Assembly: GCF_004353985.1 (NCBI RefSeq)
Contig: NZ_SMOA01000017.1
Span: 1 to 50,520 of the forward strand
Direction: 5' to 3'
Length of the DNA stretch: 50,520 nt
Origin: Paracraurococcus ruber
GTDB lineage: Bacteria; Pseudomonadota; Alphaproteobacteria; Acetobacterales; Acetobacteraceae
Position numbers and translations under genes: made by a program. The notes beneath the pieces are model-generated. The model worked only from the letters and a program-made list of their open reading frames with translations, was not told the origin of the DNA and made no database searches. Below are positions 26,617 through 36,033 of the stretch, piece after piece; the stretch's first letter is position 1; each line of letters begins with the position of its first letter.

Positions 26617-27002
26617 TGCGCATCTGGACCGTCCACCTGCCGCGCCTTGCCGGGGGGGCGACGCGGATGGGGAAGCCGCCGGTGCTGGTCCGGGAAGGCT
26701 TCTCCTGGGCGGCCTGCCTCCTCGCCCTGCCCTGGCTGCTCTGGCACCGGCTCTGGCTGGAAGCGATCGGCTATCTCGGGCTGATCCTGCTGCTGGCGGC
26801 CTTCGTGCCGCGCGACGCGGCGCTGCCCGTGGCGGTCGCCCTGCAATTCCTCCTCGGCGCCCAGGCGCAGGACCTGCGCCGCGCCGCGCTGACCCGCCGC
26901 GGCCGGCCCGCCGCGCATGTGGTGGCCGCGCCGGACGAGGACCTGGCGCTGGCCCGCCTGCTGGAGGCAAGGCCGGACCTGGCCCGCACGGTGCTGGCAT
27001 GA
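26616..27002 (+). CDS. DUF2628 small membrane protein in the his operon
   Basis: The 128-residue protein shows VREGFSWAACLLALPWLLWHRLW (residues 25-47), a second hydrophobic stretch (IGYLGLILLLAAFVP) and a third (LPVAVALQFLLGAQAQDLRRAAL). This is the DUF2628 pattern. The family commonly sits between hisB and hisH in alphaproteobacteria, but its role is not established. The gene is coupled to hisB by TGATG and to hisH by a four-base ATGA overlap, which suggests tight stoichiometric expression with histidine enzymes. A membrane location is predicted. Confidence 0.82.
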   Translation: MRIWTVHLPRLAGGATRMGKPPVLVREGFSWAACLLALPWLLWHRLWLEAIGYLGLILLLAAFVPRDAALPVAVALQFLLGAQAQDLRRAALTRRGRPAAHVVAAPDEDLALARLLEARPDLARTVLA

Positions 27003-27655
27003 CGCAGCGCATCGCGGTGGTGGACCCCGGATCGGGCAACCTCGCCTCGGTCCTGCGGGCGCTGGACCGTGCCGCGGCGGATGCCGGCATCCCCATCGCC
27101 GCCGCGGTCACCCGCGACGCGGCGGCGGTCGCCGCGGCCGACCGCATCGTCCTGCCCGGCCAGGGCGCCTTCGCCGCCTGCATGCGCGGCCTTGCCGCCC
27201 TGCCCGACATGATCGGGACGCTGGAGGCGCGCATCGCCGCCGGCACCCCGCTGCTGGGGATCTGCGTCGGCATGCAGATCATGGCGGAGCGCGGGCTGGA
27301 GCACGGGGCGACCCCCGGCCTCGGCTGGATCGGCGGGGAGATCGCGCCGATGGCCCCGCGCGGGCCGGACGGCGCCCCGCTGCCCCTGCCGCAGATGGGC
27401 TGGAACACGCTGGACCCCGCCGCCGGCGGGCATGCCCTCCTCACGGGAATTCGGCCCGGCGACCACGCGTATTTCGTGCATTCCTATGCGCTGACCGGCT
27501 ACAAGCCGGCCGAGGTCCTGGCGACCACCGACTATGGCGGCCCCGTCGTCGCCATCGTCGGACGCGGCAATATCGCCGGCACGCAATTCCATGTGGAGAA
27601 GAGTGCCGCGGTGGGCCTGCGCATCCTGGCTAACTTCCTCCGGTGGGCGCCGTGA
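26999..27655 (+). CDS. hisH: Imidazole glycerol phosphate synthase, glutamine amidotransferase subunit
   Basis: The 218-residue glutaminase half of the HisH-HisF synthase supplies ammonia to HisF, which forms IGP and AICAR. The class I amidotransferase triad is visible: nucleophile Cys89 in LLGICVGMQ, and His198 and Glu200 in FHVEKS near the end. VDPGSGNLASV and VLPGQGAFAACM are family signatures, and MGWNTL and YFVHSYAL lie between. The start overlaps the DUF2628 stop by ATGA and the stop overlaps the next gene's GTG. The partner hisF is separated from it by hisA and an ssu operon. Confidence 0.97.
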   Translation: MTQRIAVVDPGSGNLASVLRALDRAAADAGIPIAAAVTRDAAAVAAADRIVLPGQGAFAACMRGLAALPDMIGTLEARIAAGTPLLGICVGMQIMAERGLEHGATPGLGWIGGEIAPMAPRGPDGAPLPLPQMGWNTLDPAAGGHALLTGIRPGDHAYFVHSYALTGYKPAEVLATTDYGGPVVAIVGRGNIAGTQFHVEKSAAVGLRILANFLRWAP

Positions 27656-28233
27656 GCGCGCCGGGACCCGTCCGGCGGCCCGAGCTGATGGTCGAGCGGG
27701 CGACCGAGCTCGACGACCACGACATGGCCGAGCTCTGCGAGGCGACGGACGCCGCCATCATCGAGGGCGGCGGCTTCGGCTGGGTGGAGCCGCAGGGCCG
27801 CGCCGCGCTGCAGCGCCATTTCCGCGGCGTGATGCTGGTGCCGGAACGGGAGCTGTTCGTCGCCCGGCTGGACGGCATGGTGGTGGGCAGCGCCCAGCTG
27901 GTCCGGCCGCCGAGGAACAACGAGGCGCAGGCCTTCGGCGCCACCCTCACCCATGCCTACATCGCCCCCTATGCCCGCGGCCATGGCCTGGCGCGGCTGA
28001 TGATCCGCCGGGTGGAGGAGCGGGCGGCGGCGCTCGGCCACCGGGTCGTGAACCTCGACGTGCGGGAGACCCAGTCCACCGCCATCGCCCTGTTCGAGAC
28101 GCTGGGCTATGAGCGCTGGGGAACCCACCCGGCTTATGCCCGGGTGAATGGCCGCACGGTCGCCGGCCACTACTACTACAAGCTGCTCGAGCCCGGCCGC
28201 GGCCGGCGCACCGGGCAGGTGATGGGCCGCTAG
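27652..28233 (+). CDS. GNAT family N-acetyltransferase
   Basis: The 193-residue protein has a GNAT fold. The acetyl-CoA loop is [23 protein letters not shown] (R/Q-x-x-G-x-A type, around residue 107). It is followed by [34 protein letters not shown], the usual strand 5 to C-terminal helix arrangement split by NxDVR. I chose the GTG at 27652 because it overlaps the hisH stop (GTGA), so the gene is coupled to the his operon. An earlier in-frame GTG at 27643 is less likely. The substrate is unknown. GNAT genes in his operons are not a fixed feature, so this may be a local insertion. Confidence 0.82.
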   Translation: MSAPGPVRRPELMVERATELDDHDMAELCEATDAAIIEGGGFGWVEPQGRAALQRHFRGVMLVPERELFVARLDGMVVGSAQLVRPPRNNEAQAFGATLTHAYIAPYARGHGLARLMIRRVEERAAALGHRVVNLDVRETQSTAIALFETLGYERWGTHPAYARVNGRTVAGHYYYKLLEPGRGRRTGQVMGR

Positions 28234-28290
28234 GGCAACCAGCGGCACCCGGCCCCGGGCGCCGTGCCGCGGCCGGGAAGCAACCGGGCC

Positions 28291-28420
28291 CGGTATCCTG
28301 CCCGCGTCCCCGCCGCCCCGCGCGGCGGGCGGCGCGAACCGGCAGGCCGGCGGGCACAAAGCCGCGTGGCGCGATCCGAAGGGCGCCGCTCCGGGCGATG
28401 AATTTCGGAATCGGGATACT
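28291..28420 (+). repeat. Dispersed structured element, copy C, in the his operon
   Basis: A 130-bp non-coding stretch between the GNAT gene and hisA aligns with the elements at 7831-7957 and 38001-38134. It opens TATCCTGCCCGCG and ends TTTCGGAATCGGGATACTG. The first hairpin is perfect (CCCGCCGC-CCCGC-GCGGCGGG); the second is degenerate. Compared with the 38 kb copy, both ends show TATCC in place of TGTCC, as if they changed together. It ends 7 bp before the hisA ATG and supplies its leader. Confidence 0.7.
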
Positions 28421-28427
28421 GCGCCGC

Positions 28428-29162
28428 ATGGCATTGACGCTCTACCCCGCCATCGACCTCAAGGGCGGGCAGGTGGTCCGCCTGAAGCGCGGCGACATGT
28501 CGAAGGCCACCGTCTATTCCTCGGAACCCGGGGCGCAGGCGCGGCGCTTCGCCGCGCTGGGCTTCCGCTGGATCCATGTGGTGGACCTGGACGGCGCCTT
28601 CGCCGGGCGCCCGGCCAATGCCGCGGCGGTGGAGACCATCCTGGCCGCGGTGCCCGGCGTGCCGGTGCAGCTGGGCGGCGGCATCCGCACCATGGGCACG
28701 GTGGAAGCCTGGCTGGACCGCGGGGTGAAGCGCGTCATCCTCGGCTCCGCCGCGGTGAAGGACCCCGATTTCGCCCTCGCCGCCTGCCGCGCCTATCCCG
28801 GGCGTGTGGCGGTGGGCATCGATGCCCGGGGCGGCTTCGTCGCCACCGAGGGCTGGGCGGAGGTGAGCGCGGTGCAGGCCGCCGACCTCGCCAAGCGGTT
28901 CGAGGATGCCGGGGCGGCCGCCATCATCTACACCGATATCGACCGCGACGGCATGCTGGGCGGGGTGAACTTGGAAGCGACCCTGGCCCTGGCGCGGGCG
29001 GTGCGCCTGCCGGTCATCGCCTCGGGCGGCGTCGCCTCGCTCAACGACCTCGCGGCGCTGTCGGGCGTGACGTCGGAGGGGATCGAGGGCGTGATCATCG
29101 GCCGGGCGCTGTATGACGGCCGCGTCGACCCGGCGGCGGCGCTGGCGCTGGTCAAGCGCTGA
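28428..29162 (+). CDS. hisA: ProFAR isomerase (phosphoribosyl-formimino-AICAR-P isomerase)
   Basis: This (beta/alpha)8 isomerase carries out step four of histidine synthesis (Amadori rearrangement). The 244-residue protein begins [17 protein letters not shown] with the catalytic Asp. It shows [31 protein letters not shown], the second catalytic Asp in [14 protein letters not shown], and [16 protein letters not shown] 28428 is preceded by a poor ribosome site (CGGGA) contributed by the dispersed element. An in-frame ATG at 28398 inside the element would add ten residues not seen in the family. The gene ends at a terminator facing ssuB. Confidence 0.97.
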   Translation: MALTLYPAIDLKGGQVVRLKRGDMSKATVYSSEPGAQARRFAALGFRWIHVVDLDGAFAGRPANAAAVETILAAVPGVPVQLGGGIRTMGTVEAWLDRGVKRVILGSAAVKDPDFALAACRAYPGRVAVGIDARGGFVATEGWAEVSAVQAADLAKRFEDAGAAAIIYTDIDRDGMLGGVNLEATLALARAVRLPVIASGGVASLNDLAALSGVTSEGIEGVIIGRALYDGRVDPAAALALVKR

Positions 29163-29170
29163 GGCAGCGG

Positions 29171-29203
29171 CCGCGCGGCGCCGGCAGCCCGGCCGCCGCG
29201 CGG
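29171..29203. terminator. Terminator between hisA and ssuB
   Basis: CCGCGCGGCGCCGG (29171-29184) pairs with CCGGCCGCCGCGCGG (29189-29203) with one bulged base. It fills the 48-bp gap between the convergent his and ssu operons and could stop both. Confidence 0.65.
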
Positions 29204-29209
29204 CACACC

Positions 29210-29974
29210 CTACCGCCCGTCGGCCAGCAGCCGGTCCAGGATGCGCGCCTCGGTCGCCGCCAGCGCCGGGTCGCCGTGGCGGCGCGGCCGCGGCACATCG
29301 ATCGGCAGGTCCAGCGCCACCCGCCCGCGGTCCAGCACCACCACGCGGTCGGCCAGCGCCACCGCCTCCGCCACGTCATGCGTGACCAGGACGGCGGTGA
29401 AGCCCTCGGCGCGCCAGACCTGCTCGACCAGCGCCTGCATCTCGATCCGCGTCAGCGCGTCCAGCGCGCCCAGCGGCTCGTCCAGCGCCAGCAGGCGCGG
29501 CCGGCTGACCAGGGCGCGGGCCAGCGCCACGCGCTGCTTCTGCCCGCCCGACAGCACGGACGGCCATTCCGCGGCGCGATCGGCCAGCCCCACCTCGGCC
29601 AGCGTCGCGCGCGCCCGGACCTGCCGCAGCGCCGGCGGCGTCCCGCGCGCCAGCCCGACCTCCACATTCTCCTGGATGCTGGCCCAGGGCAGCAGGCGGG
29701 GTTCCTGGAACATCAGCCGCACCGCGTCGGCGGGCGGCGCGTCCTCGCCCGGGCCGCCGATGGTCAGGGTGCCGCCGCCCGGCGCCTCCAGCCCCGCGAC
29801 CAGCCGCAGCAGGGTGGACTTGCCGCAGCCGCTGCGGCCGACGATGGCGAGGAATTGCCCGGCCGGGATGTCGAGGTCGAGCCCCTGCAGCACCGCGGGC
29901 CCGCCGAAATCCTTGGCGACCCCGCGCAGCCGCACCGCGACGCCGGCGCGCGCGCCGGCCAGCATGCCGTCCAT
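29210..29974 (-). CDS. ssuB: Aliphatic sulfonate ABC transporter ATPase
   Basis: The 254-residue nucleotide-binding subunit has Walker [10 protein letters not shown] (residues 46-54), Q-loop in [10 protein letters not shown] (about 88-97), signature LSGGQ (141-145), Walker B LLALDE (161-166) and H-switch H199. The [10 protein letters not shown] sequence is typical of the nitrate/sulfonate/taurine group (SsuB/TauB). It is the last gene of the leftward ssuADCB operon, two bases after ssuC. It energises uptake of alkanesulfonates as a sulfur source. Confidence 0.93.
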   Translation of the reverse strand: MDGMLAGARAGVAVRLRGVAKDFGGPAVLQGLDLDIPAGQFLAIVGRSGCGKSTLLRLVAGLEAPGGGTLTIGGPGEDAPPADAVRLMFQEPRLLPWASIQENVEVGLARGTPPALRQVRARATLAEVGLADRAAEWPSVLSGGQKQRVALARALVSRPRLLALDEPLGALDALTRIEMQALVEQVWRAEGFTAVLVTHDVAEAVALADRVVVLDRGRVALDLPIDVPRPRRHGDPALAATEARILDRLLADGR

Positions 29975-29976
29975 CG

Positions 29977-30798
29977 TCACGCCCCCCTGTAGGCCGGGTT
30001 CCAGGACAGGCAGAGCCGCTCCAGCAGCCGCGCCACGCTGTCCGCCAGCTTGCCCAGCAGCGCATAGACCAGGATCGAGAAGACCACGATGTCGGTCAGC
30101 ATGAACTCCCGCGCATGCATGGCCATGTAGCCGATGCCGGAATTCGCCGCGATCGTCTCCGCCACGATCAGCGTCAGCCACATGATGCCGAGCGCGTAGC
30201 GGATGCCGACGAAGACCGAGGGCAGCGCCCCCGGCAGCACCACGCGGCGGAACAGCGTCGGCCCGTCCATGCCATAGGCCCGGCCCATCTCCATCAGCTG
30301 CGGATCGACCGAACGCACGCCATGCATGGTGTTGACATAGACCGGGAAGAAGCTGCCGAGCGCGACGAGGAAGAGCTTCGCCGCCTCGTCGATGCCAAAC
30401 CACAGGATCACCAGCGGGATCAGCGCCAGATGCGGGATGTTGCGCAGCATCTGCACGCTGGAATCCAGCAGCCTCTCCCCCAGGCGCGACAGGCCGGTGA
30501 GGAAGCCGAGGGCGAGGCCGAGGCCGCCGCCGATGGCGAAGCCGGTCAGCGCGCGCCAGGCGCTGACGCGGATGTTCTCCGCCAGGGCGCCGGACTGCGC
30601 CAGGGTCCAGCCGGCCGCGACCACGGCGGAGGGGGCCGGCAGCACCTCCTCGGCGATCCAGCCCGCCATGCTGCCGGCCTGCCAAGCCAGCAGCAGCAGC
30701 GCCGGCAGCAGCCAGGGCAGCGCGGCGCGCGCCGGGCCGCGCCAGGACAGGGCGGGGCGGGGCGCTGCCTCGCGGGTCGAAAGGATCGCCTCGCTCAT
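29977..30798 (-). CDS. ssuC: Aliphatic sulfonate ABC transporter permease
   Basis: The 273-residue inner-membrane permease has about six helices. Typical SsuC segments are [22 protein letters not shown], the EAA-like loop [27 protein letters not shown] and [28 protein letters not shown] (each interrupted by usual variation), and the cytoplasmic [27 protein letters not shown]. Its start overlaps the ssuD stop by four bases. It works with SsuB and the receptor SsuA. Confidence 0.94.
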   Translation of the reverse strand: MSEAILSTREAAPRPALSWRGPARAALPWLLPALLLLAWQAGSMAGWIAEEVLPAPSAVVAAGWTLAQSGALAENIRVSAWRALTGFAIGGGLGLALGFLTGLSRLGERLLDSSVQMLRNIPHLALIPLVILWFGIDEAAKLFLVALGSFFPVYVNTMHGVRSVDPQLMEMGRAYGMDGPTLFRRVVLPGALPSVFVGIRYALGIMWLTLIVAETIAANSGIGYMAMHAREFMLTDIVVFSILVYALLGKLADSVARLLERLCLSWNPAYRGA

Positions 30799-31940
30799 GC
30801 CGCCAGCACCCCGGTGCCGAAGGCCGGGAGGAAGTCGCGCGCCGCGACCGCCGGTTCCGCCGCCCGGCCGATGCCGAGCTGCGGGAAGAGCAGCTCCGCC
30901 ACGGTGTAGGCTTCCTCGAGATGCGGATAGCCGGAGGCGATGACGGTGGAGATGCCGAGCGCCTGGTAGTCGCGCAGCCGCGCCGCCACGGTCTGCGGGC
31001 TGCCGACCAGGGCGGTGCCGACGCCGGCCCGCACCAGGCCGATGCCGGCCCAGAGATTTGGCGCGACCTCCAGCCTGTCCCGCCTGCCGCCATGCAGCTC
31101 GGACTGCAGGCGCTGGCCGACGCTGTCGCTCTCCGCCGCGCGCTTCGCCGCCACCGCGGCGATGGTGGCGTCGTCGAGATGCGAGATCAGCCGCGCCGCG
31201 GCCGCCCAGGCCTCCTCGTCCGTCTCCCGCACGATCAGGTGGATGCGCAGGCCGAAATTCACCTGCCGGCCCTGCGCCGCGGCGCGGGCGCGCACCGCGG
31301 CGAGCTTCGCCGCCACCTGCGCCGGGGGCTCGCCCCAGGTCAGGTAGGTGTCGACATGCTTCGCCGCGACCTCGATCCCGGCTTCGGAGGAGCCGCCGAA
31401 CCAGAGCGGCGGATGCGGCCGCTGCACCGGCGGGAAATGGTTCTTCCCGCCATGCGCGGCGAGGTAGCGCCCCTCGAAGTCGATCCCCTGCTCGGTGAAC
31501 AGGCCGCGGAAGATCGTCAGGAACTCCTCGGTCTGCGCGTAGCGCTCGGCGTGGCCCAGAAAGATGCCGTCGCCCGCCAGCTCCTGCGGGTTGCCGCCGG
31601 TGACCACGTTCATCAGCAGCCGGCCATCGGTGATGCGGTCGAAGGCGGCGGCCTGGCGCGCCCATTGCGCCGGCGTCTGCACGCCGGGGCGCAGGGCCAG
31701 CAGGAATTTCAGCCGCCGGGTGAAGGGCGCGATGGCCGCGCCGGTGATCCAGGGATCCTCGCACTGGTTGCCGGTGGGCATCAGCACGCCGCCGAAGCCC
31801 AGCCGGTCGGCCGCCATCGCCACGTCGCGCAGGTAGCCGAAATCCTGCGGCCGGGCGCCCTGCCGGGTGCCGATGTAGCGCCCGTCGCCGGAGGTCGGGA
31901 CGAACCAGAAGAGGTCGAGCGGGGAGTCGGTACTCATCAT
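30795..31940 (-). CDS. ssuD: FMNH2-dependent alkanesulfonate monooxygenase
   Basis: This luciferase-fold enzyme splits C1-C14 alkanesulfonates to aldehyde and sulfite with FMNH2 and oxygen. The 381-residue length and motifs match Ssu[19 protein letters not shown] near the N-terminus, [16 protein letters not shown] (with the conserved Cys), [17 protein letters not shown], and [13 protein letters not shown]. Arg-rich active-site positions are retained. ATG 31940 has AAGGA six bases upstream; the next codon is also ATG. No ssuE flavin reductase is in the operon, so FMNH2 must come from elsewhere. Confidence 0.96.
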   Translation of the reverse strand: MMSTDSPLDLFWFVPTSGDGRYIGTRQGARPQDFGYLRDVAMAADRLGFGGVLMPTGNQCEDPWITGAAIAPFTRRLKFLLALRPGVQTPAQWARQAAAFDRITDGRLLMNVVTGGNPQELAGDGIFLGHAERYAQTEEFLTIFRGLFTEQGIDFEGRYLAAHGGKNHFPPVQRPHPPLWFGGSSEAGIEVAAKHVDTYLTWGEPPAQVAAKLAAVRARAAAQGRQVNFGLRIHLIVRETDEEAWAAAARLISHLDDATIAAVAAKRAAESDSVGQRLQSELHGGRRDRLEVAPNLWAGIGLVRAGVGTALVGSPQTVAARLRDYQALGISTVIASGYPHLEEAYTVAELLFPQLGIGRAAEPAVAARDFLPAFGTGVLAA

Positions 31941-31948
31941 CGGGTCCT

Positions 31949-32902
31949 TCAGGCCGCCGGGGCGTGCCAGACGATGTCGCGCACCGCGACGGCGCGCGGG
32001 ACGAGGCCGAGGCGATGGAAGCGGTCCGCCACGCGCTGCTGCTGCGCGACGATGGCGTCGCTCAGCGGCACCACGTCGAAGGCGGTGCGGTTGGTCGCGC
32101 GGCGCGTGGCCTCCACCGGCAAACCGGTGGCCTCGCTGGCCAGGCGCGCCACATCCGCGGGGTGGGCGGCGGACCAGCGGCCGACGCCGGCCAGGATCTC
32201 GACGGCCTGGGCGACCAGGCGCGGATTCGCCTCGGTGAAGGGGCGGCTGGCCAGGAAGAAGCTGCTCTGCGGCTCCACCGCATCGCCGGCGACCAGCACC
32301 CGGGCGCCCCGTTGCAGCTCCGCCAGCGCGTAGAAGGGGTCCCAGATGCTCCAGGCATCGACATTGCCGCGGGCGAAGGCGGCGCCGGCATCGGCCGGCG
32401 GCAGTTCCACCGGCTGGATGTCGCGCCAGGCCAGCCCGGCCTGCTCCACCGCGCCGACCGCCAGGCTGTGGGCGGAGGAGCCGCGGGCATAGGCGAGCCG
32501 CTTGCCCTTCAGCTCCGCCACGGCCTGCAGCGGGCTGTCCTGCGGCACCAGGATGGCCTGGCTGGCGCCGCGGCTGGGCGTCGCCGCGACATAGAGGATC
32601 TTCGCCCGCGCCGCCTGGGCGAAGATCGGCGGCGCATCGCCGGTCGCGCCGAAATCGATGCTGCCGACATTCAGCGCCTCGAGCAGCGGCGGGCCATAGG
32701 TGAACTCCACCCAGGACACCTCGATGCCGAGCGGGTTCAGGGCGCGCTCGAAGTCGCGGTTCTGCTTCGCGGCCAGCAGCGGGCCGGATTTCTGGAAGCC
32801 GATGCGGAAGGCGCGCGGCTGGGCATGCGCCGGGCGCAGGAAGGGCGCGCCGGCGGCGAGCGCCAGCAGCGCGCGGCGCGGCGCCGCGAGGGAGGTGGAC
32901 AT
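31949..32902 (-). CDS. ssuA: Aliphatic sulfonate ABC transporter substrate-binding protein
   Basis: The 317-residue periplasmic receptor has a signal region ([21 protein letters not shown]) with a twin-Arg-like RR and cleavage near residue 27. The mature part starts [16 protein letters not shown]. Family marks include [26 protein letters not shown] (split by a variable position), [13 protein letters not shown], and [13 protein letters not shown]. It is the first gene of the ssuADCB operon. The long (378 bp) upstream gap shared with hisF contains an AT-rich stretch and a palindrome. Confidence 0.93.
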   Translation of the reverse strand: MSTSLAAPRRALLALAAGAPFLRPAHAQPRAFRIGFQKSGPLLAAKQNRDFERALNPLGIEVSWVEFTYGPPLLEALNVGSIDFGATGDAPPIFAQAARAKILYVAATPSRGASQAILVPQDSPLQAVAELKGKRLAYARGSSAHSLAVGAVEQAGLAWRDIQPVELPPADAGAAFARGNVDAWSIWDPFYALAELQRGARVLVAGDAVEPQSSFFLASRPFTEANPRLVAQAVEILAGVGRWSAAHPADVARLASEATGLPVEATRRATNRTAFDVVPLSDAIVAQQQRVADRFHRLGLVPRAVAVRDIVWHAPAA

Positions 32903-33280
32903 GCGTGCGGTCTCCGGGCGCGCCGGATGCGCGCCGGTCAGGATCGGGTGGGGAAGGCTGGGGCGGCGCTCAGCGCCGACAGGGCATCCGGCGGCAGGCG
33001 TCGCGCCGAAGATGCGTGCGGCGCTTTAGCTCTTGGTGACGCGGTGCAAGCTGCATGGGTCAAATCCCGCGGGGCCGGCACGGGATGCGCCGGCGCAAGG
33101 GTATCTGCGCCCGTGTCTCGTGGTGGGTCAAGGATAAAACGTCCTGTAATGGGGAAATTTGGTATTCCACATCACACGCCGCGTGATCATGCGGCGCCTG
33201 GGCCGGCAAATGACCGCTTGACCCCCGGCGCAATCGGACGCAAGCGCACAGGCCCGCCCGATCGTCGCCGAGGTTCCCGC
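32903..33280. promoter_or_regulatory. Divergent promoter region between ssuA and hisF
   Basis: This 378-bp region has no credible gene. It is AT-richer around 33130-33180 (for example AAGGATAAAACG and GGGGAAATTTGGTATTCC at 33151-33168), the likely promoter zone of ssuA and hisF. The interruption of the his operon by the ssu genes means hisF-hisE must be transcribed from here. No consensus CysB site can be called with confidence. Confidence 0.5.
33178..33195. promoter_or_regulatory. 18-bp near-perfect palindrome upstream of hisF/ssuA
   Basis: GCCGCGTGATCATGCGGC is symmetric around TGATCA with a single mismatched pair. It lies about 85 bp before hisF and 275 bp before ssuA. It could be an operator of an unknown regulator. 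Confidence 0.35.
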
Positions 33281-34051
33281 GTGCTCGCACTCCGCGTCAT
33301 TCCCTGCCTCGACGTGAAGGATGGCCGCGTGGTGAAGGGCGTGAACTTCGTCGCGCTGCGCGATGCCGGGGACCCGGTGGAGCAGGCCCGGACCTACAGC
33401 CGCGAAGGCGCGGACGAGGTCACCTTCCTCGATATCGGCGCGACGCATGAGAACCGGGACACGATGTACGACGTCGTCTCCCGCACCGCGGCCGAGGTGT
33501 TCATCCCGCTGACCGTCGGCGGCGGCGTCCGCAGCGTGGAGGATGTGCGCCGCCTGCTGCTGGCCGGCGCCGACAAGGCCAGCATCAACAGCGCCGCCGT
33601 CGCCGACCCGGCGCTGGTCACCCGCGCGGCGGAGGCCTTCGGCAGCCAGGCGATCGTCGTCGCGGTGGATGCCCGCCAGGTCGCGCCCGGCCGGTGGGAG
33701 GTCTTCACCCATGGCGGCCGAAAGGGCACCGGCATCGATGCGGTCGGCTGGGCGGAGCGGATGGCCGAGGTCGGCGCGGGCGAATTGCTGGTCACCTCCA
33801 TGGACCGGGACGGCACCAAGTCCGGCTTCGACCTCGACCTGCTGCGGGCGATCCGGGCGCGGGTGCGGCTGCCCATCGTCGCCTCCGGCGGGGTCGGCAC
33901 CGTCGGGCATTTCGTCGAGGGCGCGCGGGCCGGCGCCAGCGGCCTGCTGGCCGCCAGCGTGTTCCATTACGGCGAATTCCGCATCGCCGACGCCAAGGCG
34001 GCGCTGGACGCGGCGGGATTGCCGGTGCGGCCCCTGGCGGAGGCCGCCTGA
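33281..34051 (+). CDS. hisF: Imidazole glycerol phosphate synthase cyclase subunit
   Basis: The 256-residue (beta/alpha)8 cyclase uses ammonia from HisH. The start is GTG at 33281 with GAGG eight bases before it. The N-terminus [19 protein letters not shown] carries the catalytic Asp11. [39 protein letters not shown], and [13 protein letters not shown] with the second catalytic Asp (the Asp130 equivalent is in the DARQ segment) follow, then [13 protein letters not shown] and [10 protein letters not shown]. It overlaps hisE (TGATG). Confidence 0.97.
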   Translation: MLALRVIPCLDVKDGRVVKGVNFVALRDAGDPVEQARTYSREGADEVTFLDIGATHENRDTMYDVVSRTAAEVFIPLTVGGGVRSVEDVRRLLLAGADKASINSAAVADPALVTRAAEAFGSQAIVVAVDARQVAPGRWEVFTHGGRKGTGIDAVGWAERMAEVGAGELLVTSMDRDGTKSGFDLDLLRAIRARVRLPIVASGGVGTVGHFVEGARAGASGLLAASVFHYGEFRIADAKAALDAAGLPVRPLAEAA

Positions 34052-34569
34052 TGGGGAAGCTGGCCGCGAAGCCCAAGAAGAAGCCGGCGAAGAAGGCGGC
34101 CGGGCTGCCGCTGCCGGCGGGCGTGCCGGCCAAGGCGAAGAAGCCGCCGAAATCGGTGCTGAAGGCGGAATCGCGCCATCTGCGGCCGCTCTCGGTCCCG
34201 ACCGACGCCGCCGATGCCACCGTGCTGGACCGGCTGTGGGAGACGGTGGAGGCGCGCCGCGTCGCCGGCGATGTCGCGCATTCCCATTCCGCCCGGCTGA
34301 TGGCGCGCGGCACCGCCAAGGTCGCCCAGAAGCTGGGCGAGGAAGCGGTGGAATGCGTGATCGAGGCGACGCAGGGCCACCGCGCCGAGACGATCCTGGA
34401 GAGCGCCGACCTGCTCTATCACCTCATGGTGGTCTGGGTGGATGCCGGCATCCGGCCGGAGGAGGTCTGGACGGAGTTGCGCCGGCGGGAAGGGATCAGC
34501 GGCATCGCCGAGAAGGCGGCGCGGCCGAAGGGCATCGTGCGGGCGGCGCGGACGACGAAGCTGCCCTGA
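34051..34569 (+). CDS. hisE: Phosphoribosyl-ATP pyrophosphatase with basic N-terminal extension
   Basis: This enzyme hydrolyses PR-ATP to PR-AMP, the second step of histidine synthesis. The catalytic part, about residues 52-160, is a typical all-alpha His[38 protein letters not shown] (split by the metal-binding EE), [17 protein letters not shown], and WTELRRREG. The family is usually about 105 residues. This one is 172 because of an N-terminal tail of about 45 residues rich in Lys, Ala and Pro ([12 protein letters not shown] and KAKKPPK). The start overlaps the hisF stop (TGATG), which fixes the ATG at 34051 as natural, though downstream starts could exist. Confidence 0.94.
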   Translation: MGKLAAKPKKKPAKKAAGLPLPAGVPAKAKKPPKSVLKAESRHLRPLSVPTDAADATVLDRLWETVEARRVAGDVAHSHSARLMARGTAKVAQKLGEEAVECVIEATQGHRAETILESADLLYHLMVVWVDAGIRPEEVWTELRRREGISGIAEKAARPKGIVRAARTTKLP

Positions 34570-34607
34570 CGCAGGTGGCGTCGAGGAAGGCTCCGCCCTC
34601 CACGACC

Positions 34608-34630
34608 CCCTCCGGCCAAGCGCCGGAGGG
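34608..34630 (+). terminator. Terminator after hisE
   Basis: CCCTCCGGC-CAAGC-GCCGGAGGG, a perfect 9-bp stem, lies 39 bp past the hisE stop and before the HIT gene. There is no T run. Confidence 0.65.
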
Positions 34631-34746
34631 CCCCTGGACCCCTCGGGTCGTCGCGGCAGGGGCGCCGCCCCGCCCGTCGCGGCCTTGACCCGCTGCCGGC
34701 ATTGTGGCGTTCGGGCGCAAGCGACCAAGCGAGGGGACCCGCCGCC

Positions 34747-35136
34747 ATGTCCGTCACCGGCCTGCCGCCCTATGACGATGCCAACATCTTCGCCCGCATC
34801 CTCCGCGGCGAGATCCCCTGCAAGAAGGTGGTGGAGACGGAGCACGCCCTCGCCTTCCACGACATCGCGCCGCAGGCGCCGGTGCATGTGCTGGTGATCC
34901 CGAAGGGGCGCTGGGTCAGCGCCGCGGATTTCCATGCCGGCGCCGATGACGCCGCCATCGCCGGGTTCTGGCGCCTGGTCTCGGCCGTGGCGAAGGACCA
35001 GGGGCTGGAAGCGCATGGCTACCGCATCCTGTCCAACATGGGCGCCGATGGCGGCCAGGAAGTGCCGCATTTCCACGTCCATATCTTCGGCGGCCGCCGC
35101 ATCGGCCGCATGGTGCCGGCCGCGCCGCAGGGATAG
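34747..35136 (+). CDS. HIT family nucleotide hydrolase (Hint-like)
   Basis: The 129-residue member of the histidine-triad group hydrolyses nucleoside phosphoramidates in Hint homologues. The triad is HFHVHIF (H108, H110, H112), preceded by SNMGADGGQEVPHFH. The N-terminal part FARILRGEIPCKKVVE has the Cys seen in many Hint proteins. HVLVIPKGRWVS is also standard. GAGGGG lies about 11 bases upstream. The gene follows hisE after a terminator, a common alphaproteobacterial neighbourhood. The cellular substrate is unknown. Confidence 0.94.
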   Translation: MSVTGLPPYDDANIFARILRGEIPCKKVVETEHALAFHDIAPQAPVHVLVIPKGRWVSAADFHAGADDAAIAGFWRLVSAVAKDQGLEAHGYRILSNMGADGGQEVPHFHVHIFGGRRIGRMVPAAPQG

Positions 35137-35175
35137 CGGCTTGCAGCCGGCGGGCGCCGGGACGACATTCGCCCG

Positions 35176-36027
35176 ATGCCAACCACCCCGCAGGAAGAGG
35201 CACGCGCCGCCCTCGACGCCGCCGGCCAGCTTCCCGACGCCGAGATCGAGCTTGCCGCCGTCGCGCTGCAATTCGCCCGGATCGATGCGCCGGAGGCGGA
35301 TTGGCGCGCCGCCGCCGGCACCCTGTCCGAGCTGGCGCAGGCGGCCGTGGCCGCCGCCACCGCCAACCCCACCGCCGACGCCGGCGATGCCGAGGGGCGG
35401 CGGGAGGTGCTGGCGCAGGTCATCCATGGCCGCTTCGGCTTCGCCGGCGACACCGAGACCTATGACGACCTGGCCAATGCCAACCTGATCCGGGTGGCGG
35501 AGCGGCGACGGGGCCTGCCGGTTGCGCTCGGCATCCTCTGGCTGCACGCGGCCGAAGCGGCGGGCTGGACGGCGCATGGCATCGACTTCCCCGGGCATTT
35601 CCTGCTGGCGGTCGAAGGCGGCCGCGGCCAGGCGCTGGTCGATGTCTATGCCGGCGGCGACGGCCTGGCGGCGCCGGAGCTGCGCGCCCTGCTGAAGCGG
35701 ATCGAGGGCGAGAAGGCCGAATTGCGCCCGGGCCTGCTGCGGCTGATGGACAAGCGGGCGGTGCTGCTGCGGCTGCAGAACAACATCAAGCTGCGGCGGC
35801 TGCGCGCGGGCGACCTCTCCGGCGCATTGGCCTGCACGGAGGACATGCTGCGCCTCGCCCCCGACCAGGCGCTGCTGTGGCGGGAAGCCGGGCTGATGAA
35901 CCAGCGGCTGGACCGCATCGGCGCCGCGCTCGGCTGCCTCGACAAGTCGCTGGAGATCGAGCCGGAGGGCGAGGCGGCGCGCCGCATCCGCTCGGTGATC
36001 GAGGAATTGCGCCACCGGCTGAACTGA
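35176..36027 (+). CDS. SirB1 family transglutaminase-like/TPR protein
   Basis: The 283-residue cytosolic protein has the SirB1 pattern. An N-terminal helical part is followed by a transglutaminase-like core: [36 protein letters not shown], then [15 protein letters not shown] with the conserved GxxFPGHFLL His. The C-terminal third contains TPR-like helices ([39 protein letters not shown] in pieces). No Cys stands at the usual catalytic place, as in most family members. The role is unknown. The gene starts 40 bp after the HIT gene, so it may be co-transcribed. Confidence 0.85.
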   Translation: MPTTPQEEARAALDAAGQLPDAEIELAAVALQFARIDAPEADWRAAAGTLSELAQAAVAAATANPTADAGDAEGRREVLAQVIHGRFGFAGDTETYDDLANANLIRVAERRRGLPVALGILWLHAAEAAGWTAHGIDFPGHFLLAVEGGRGQALVDVYAGGDGLAAPELRALLKRIEGEKAELRPGLLRLMDKRAVLLRLQNNIKLRRLRAGDLSGALACTEDMLRLAPDQALLWREAGLMNQRLDRIGAALGCLDKSLEIEPEGEAARRIRSVIEELRHRLN

Positions 36028-36033
36028 ACCGCG

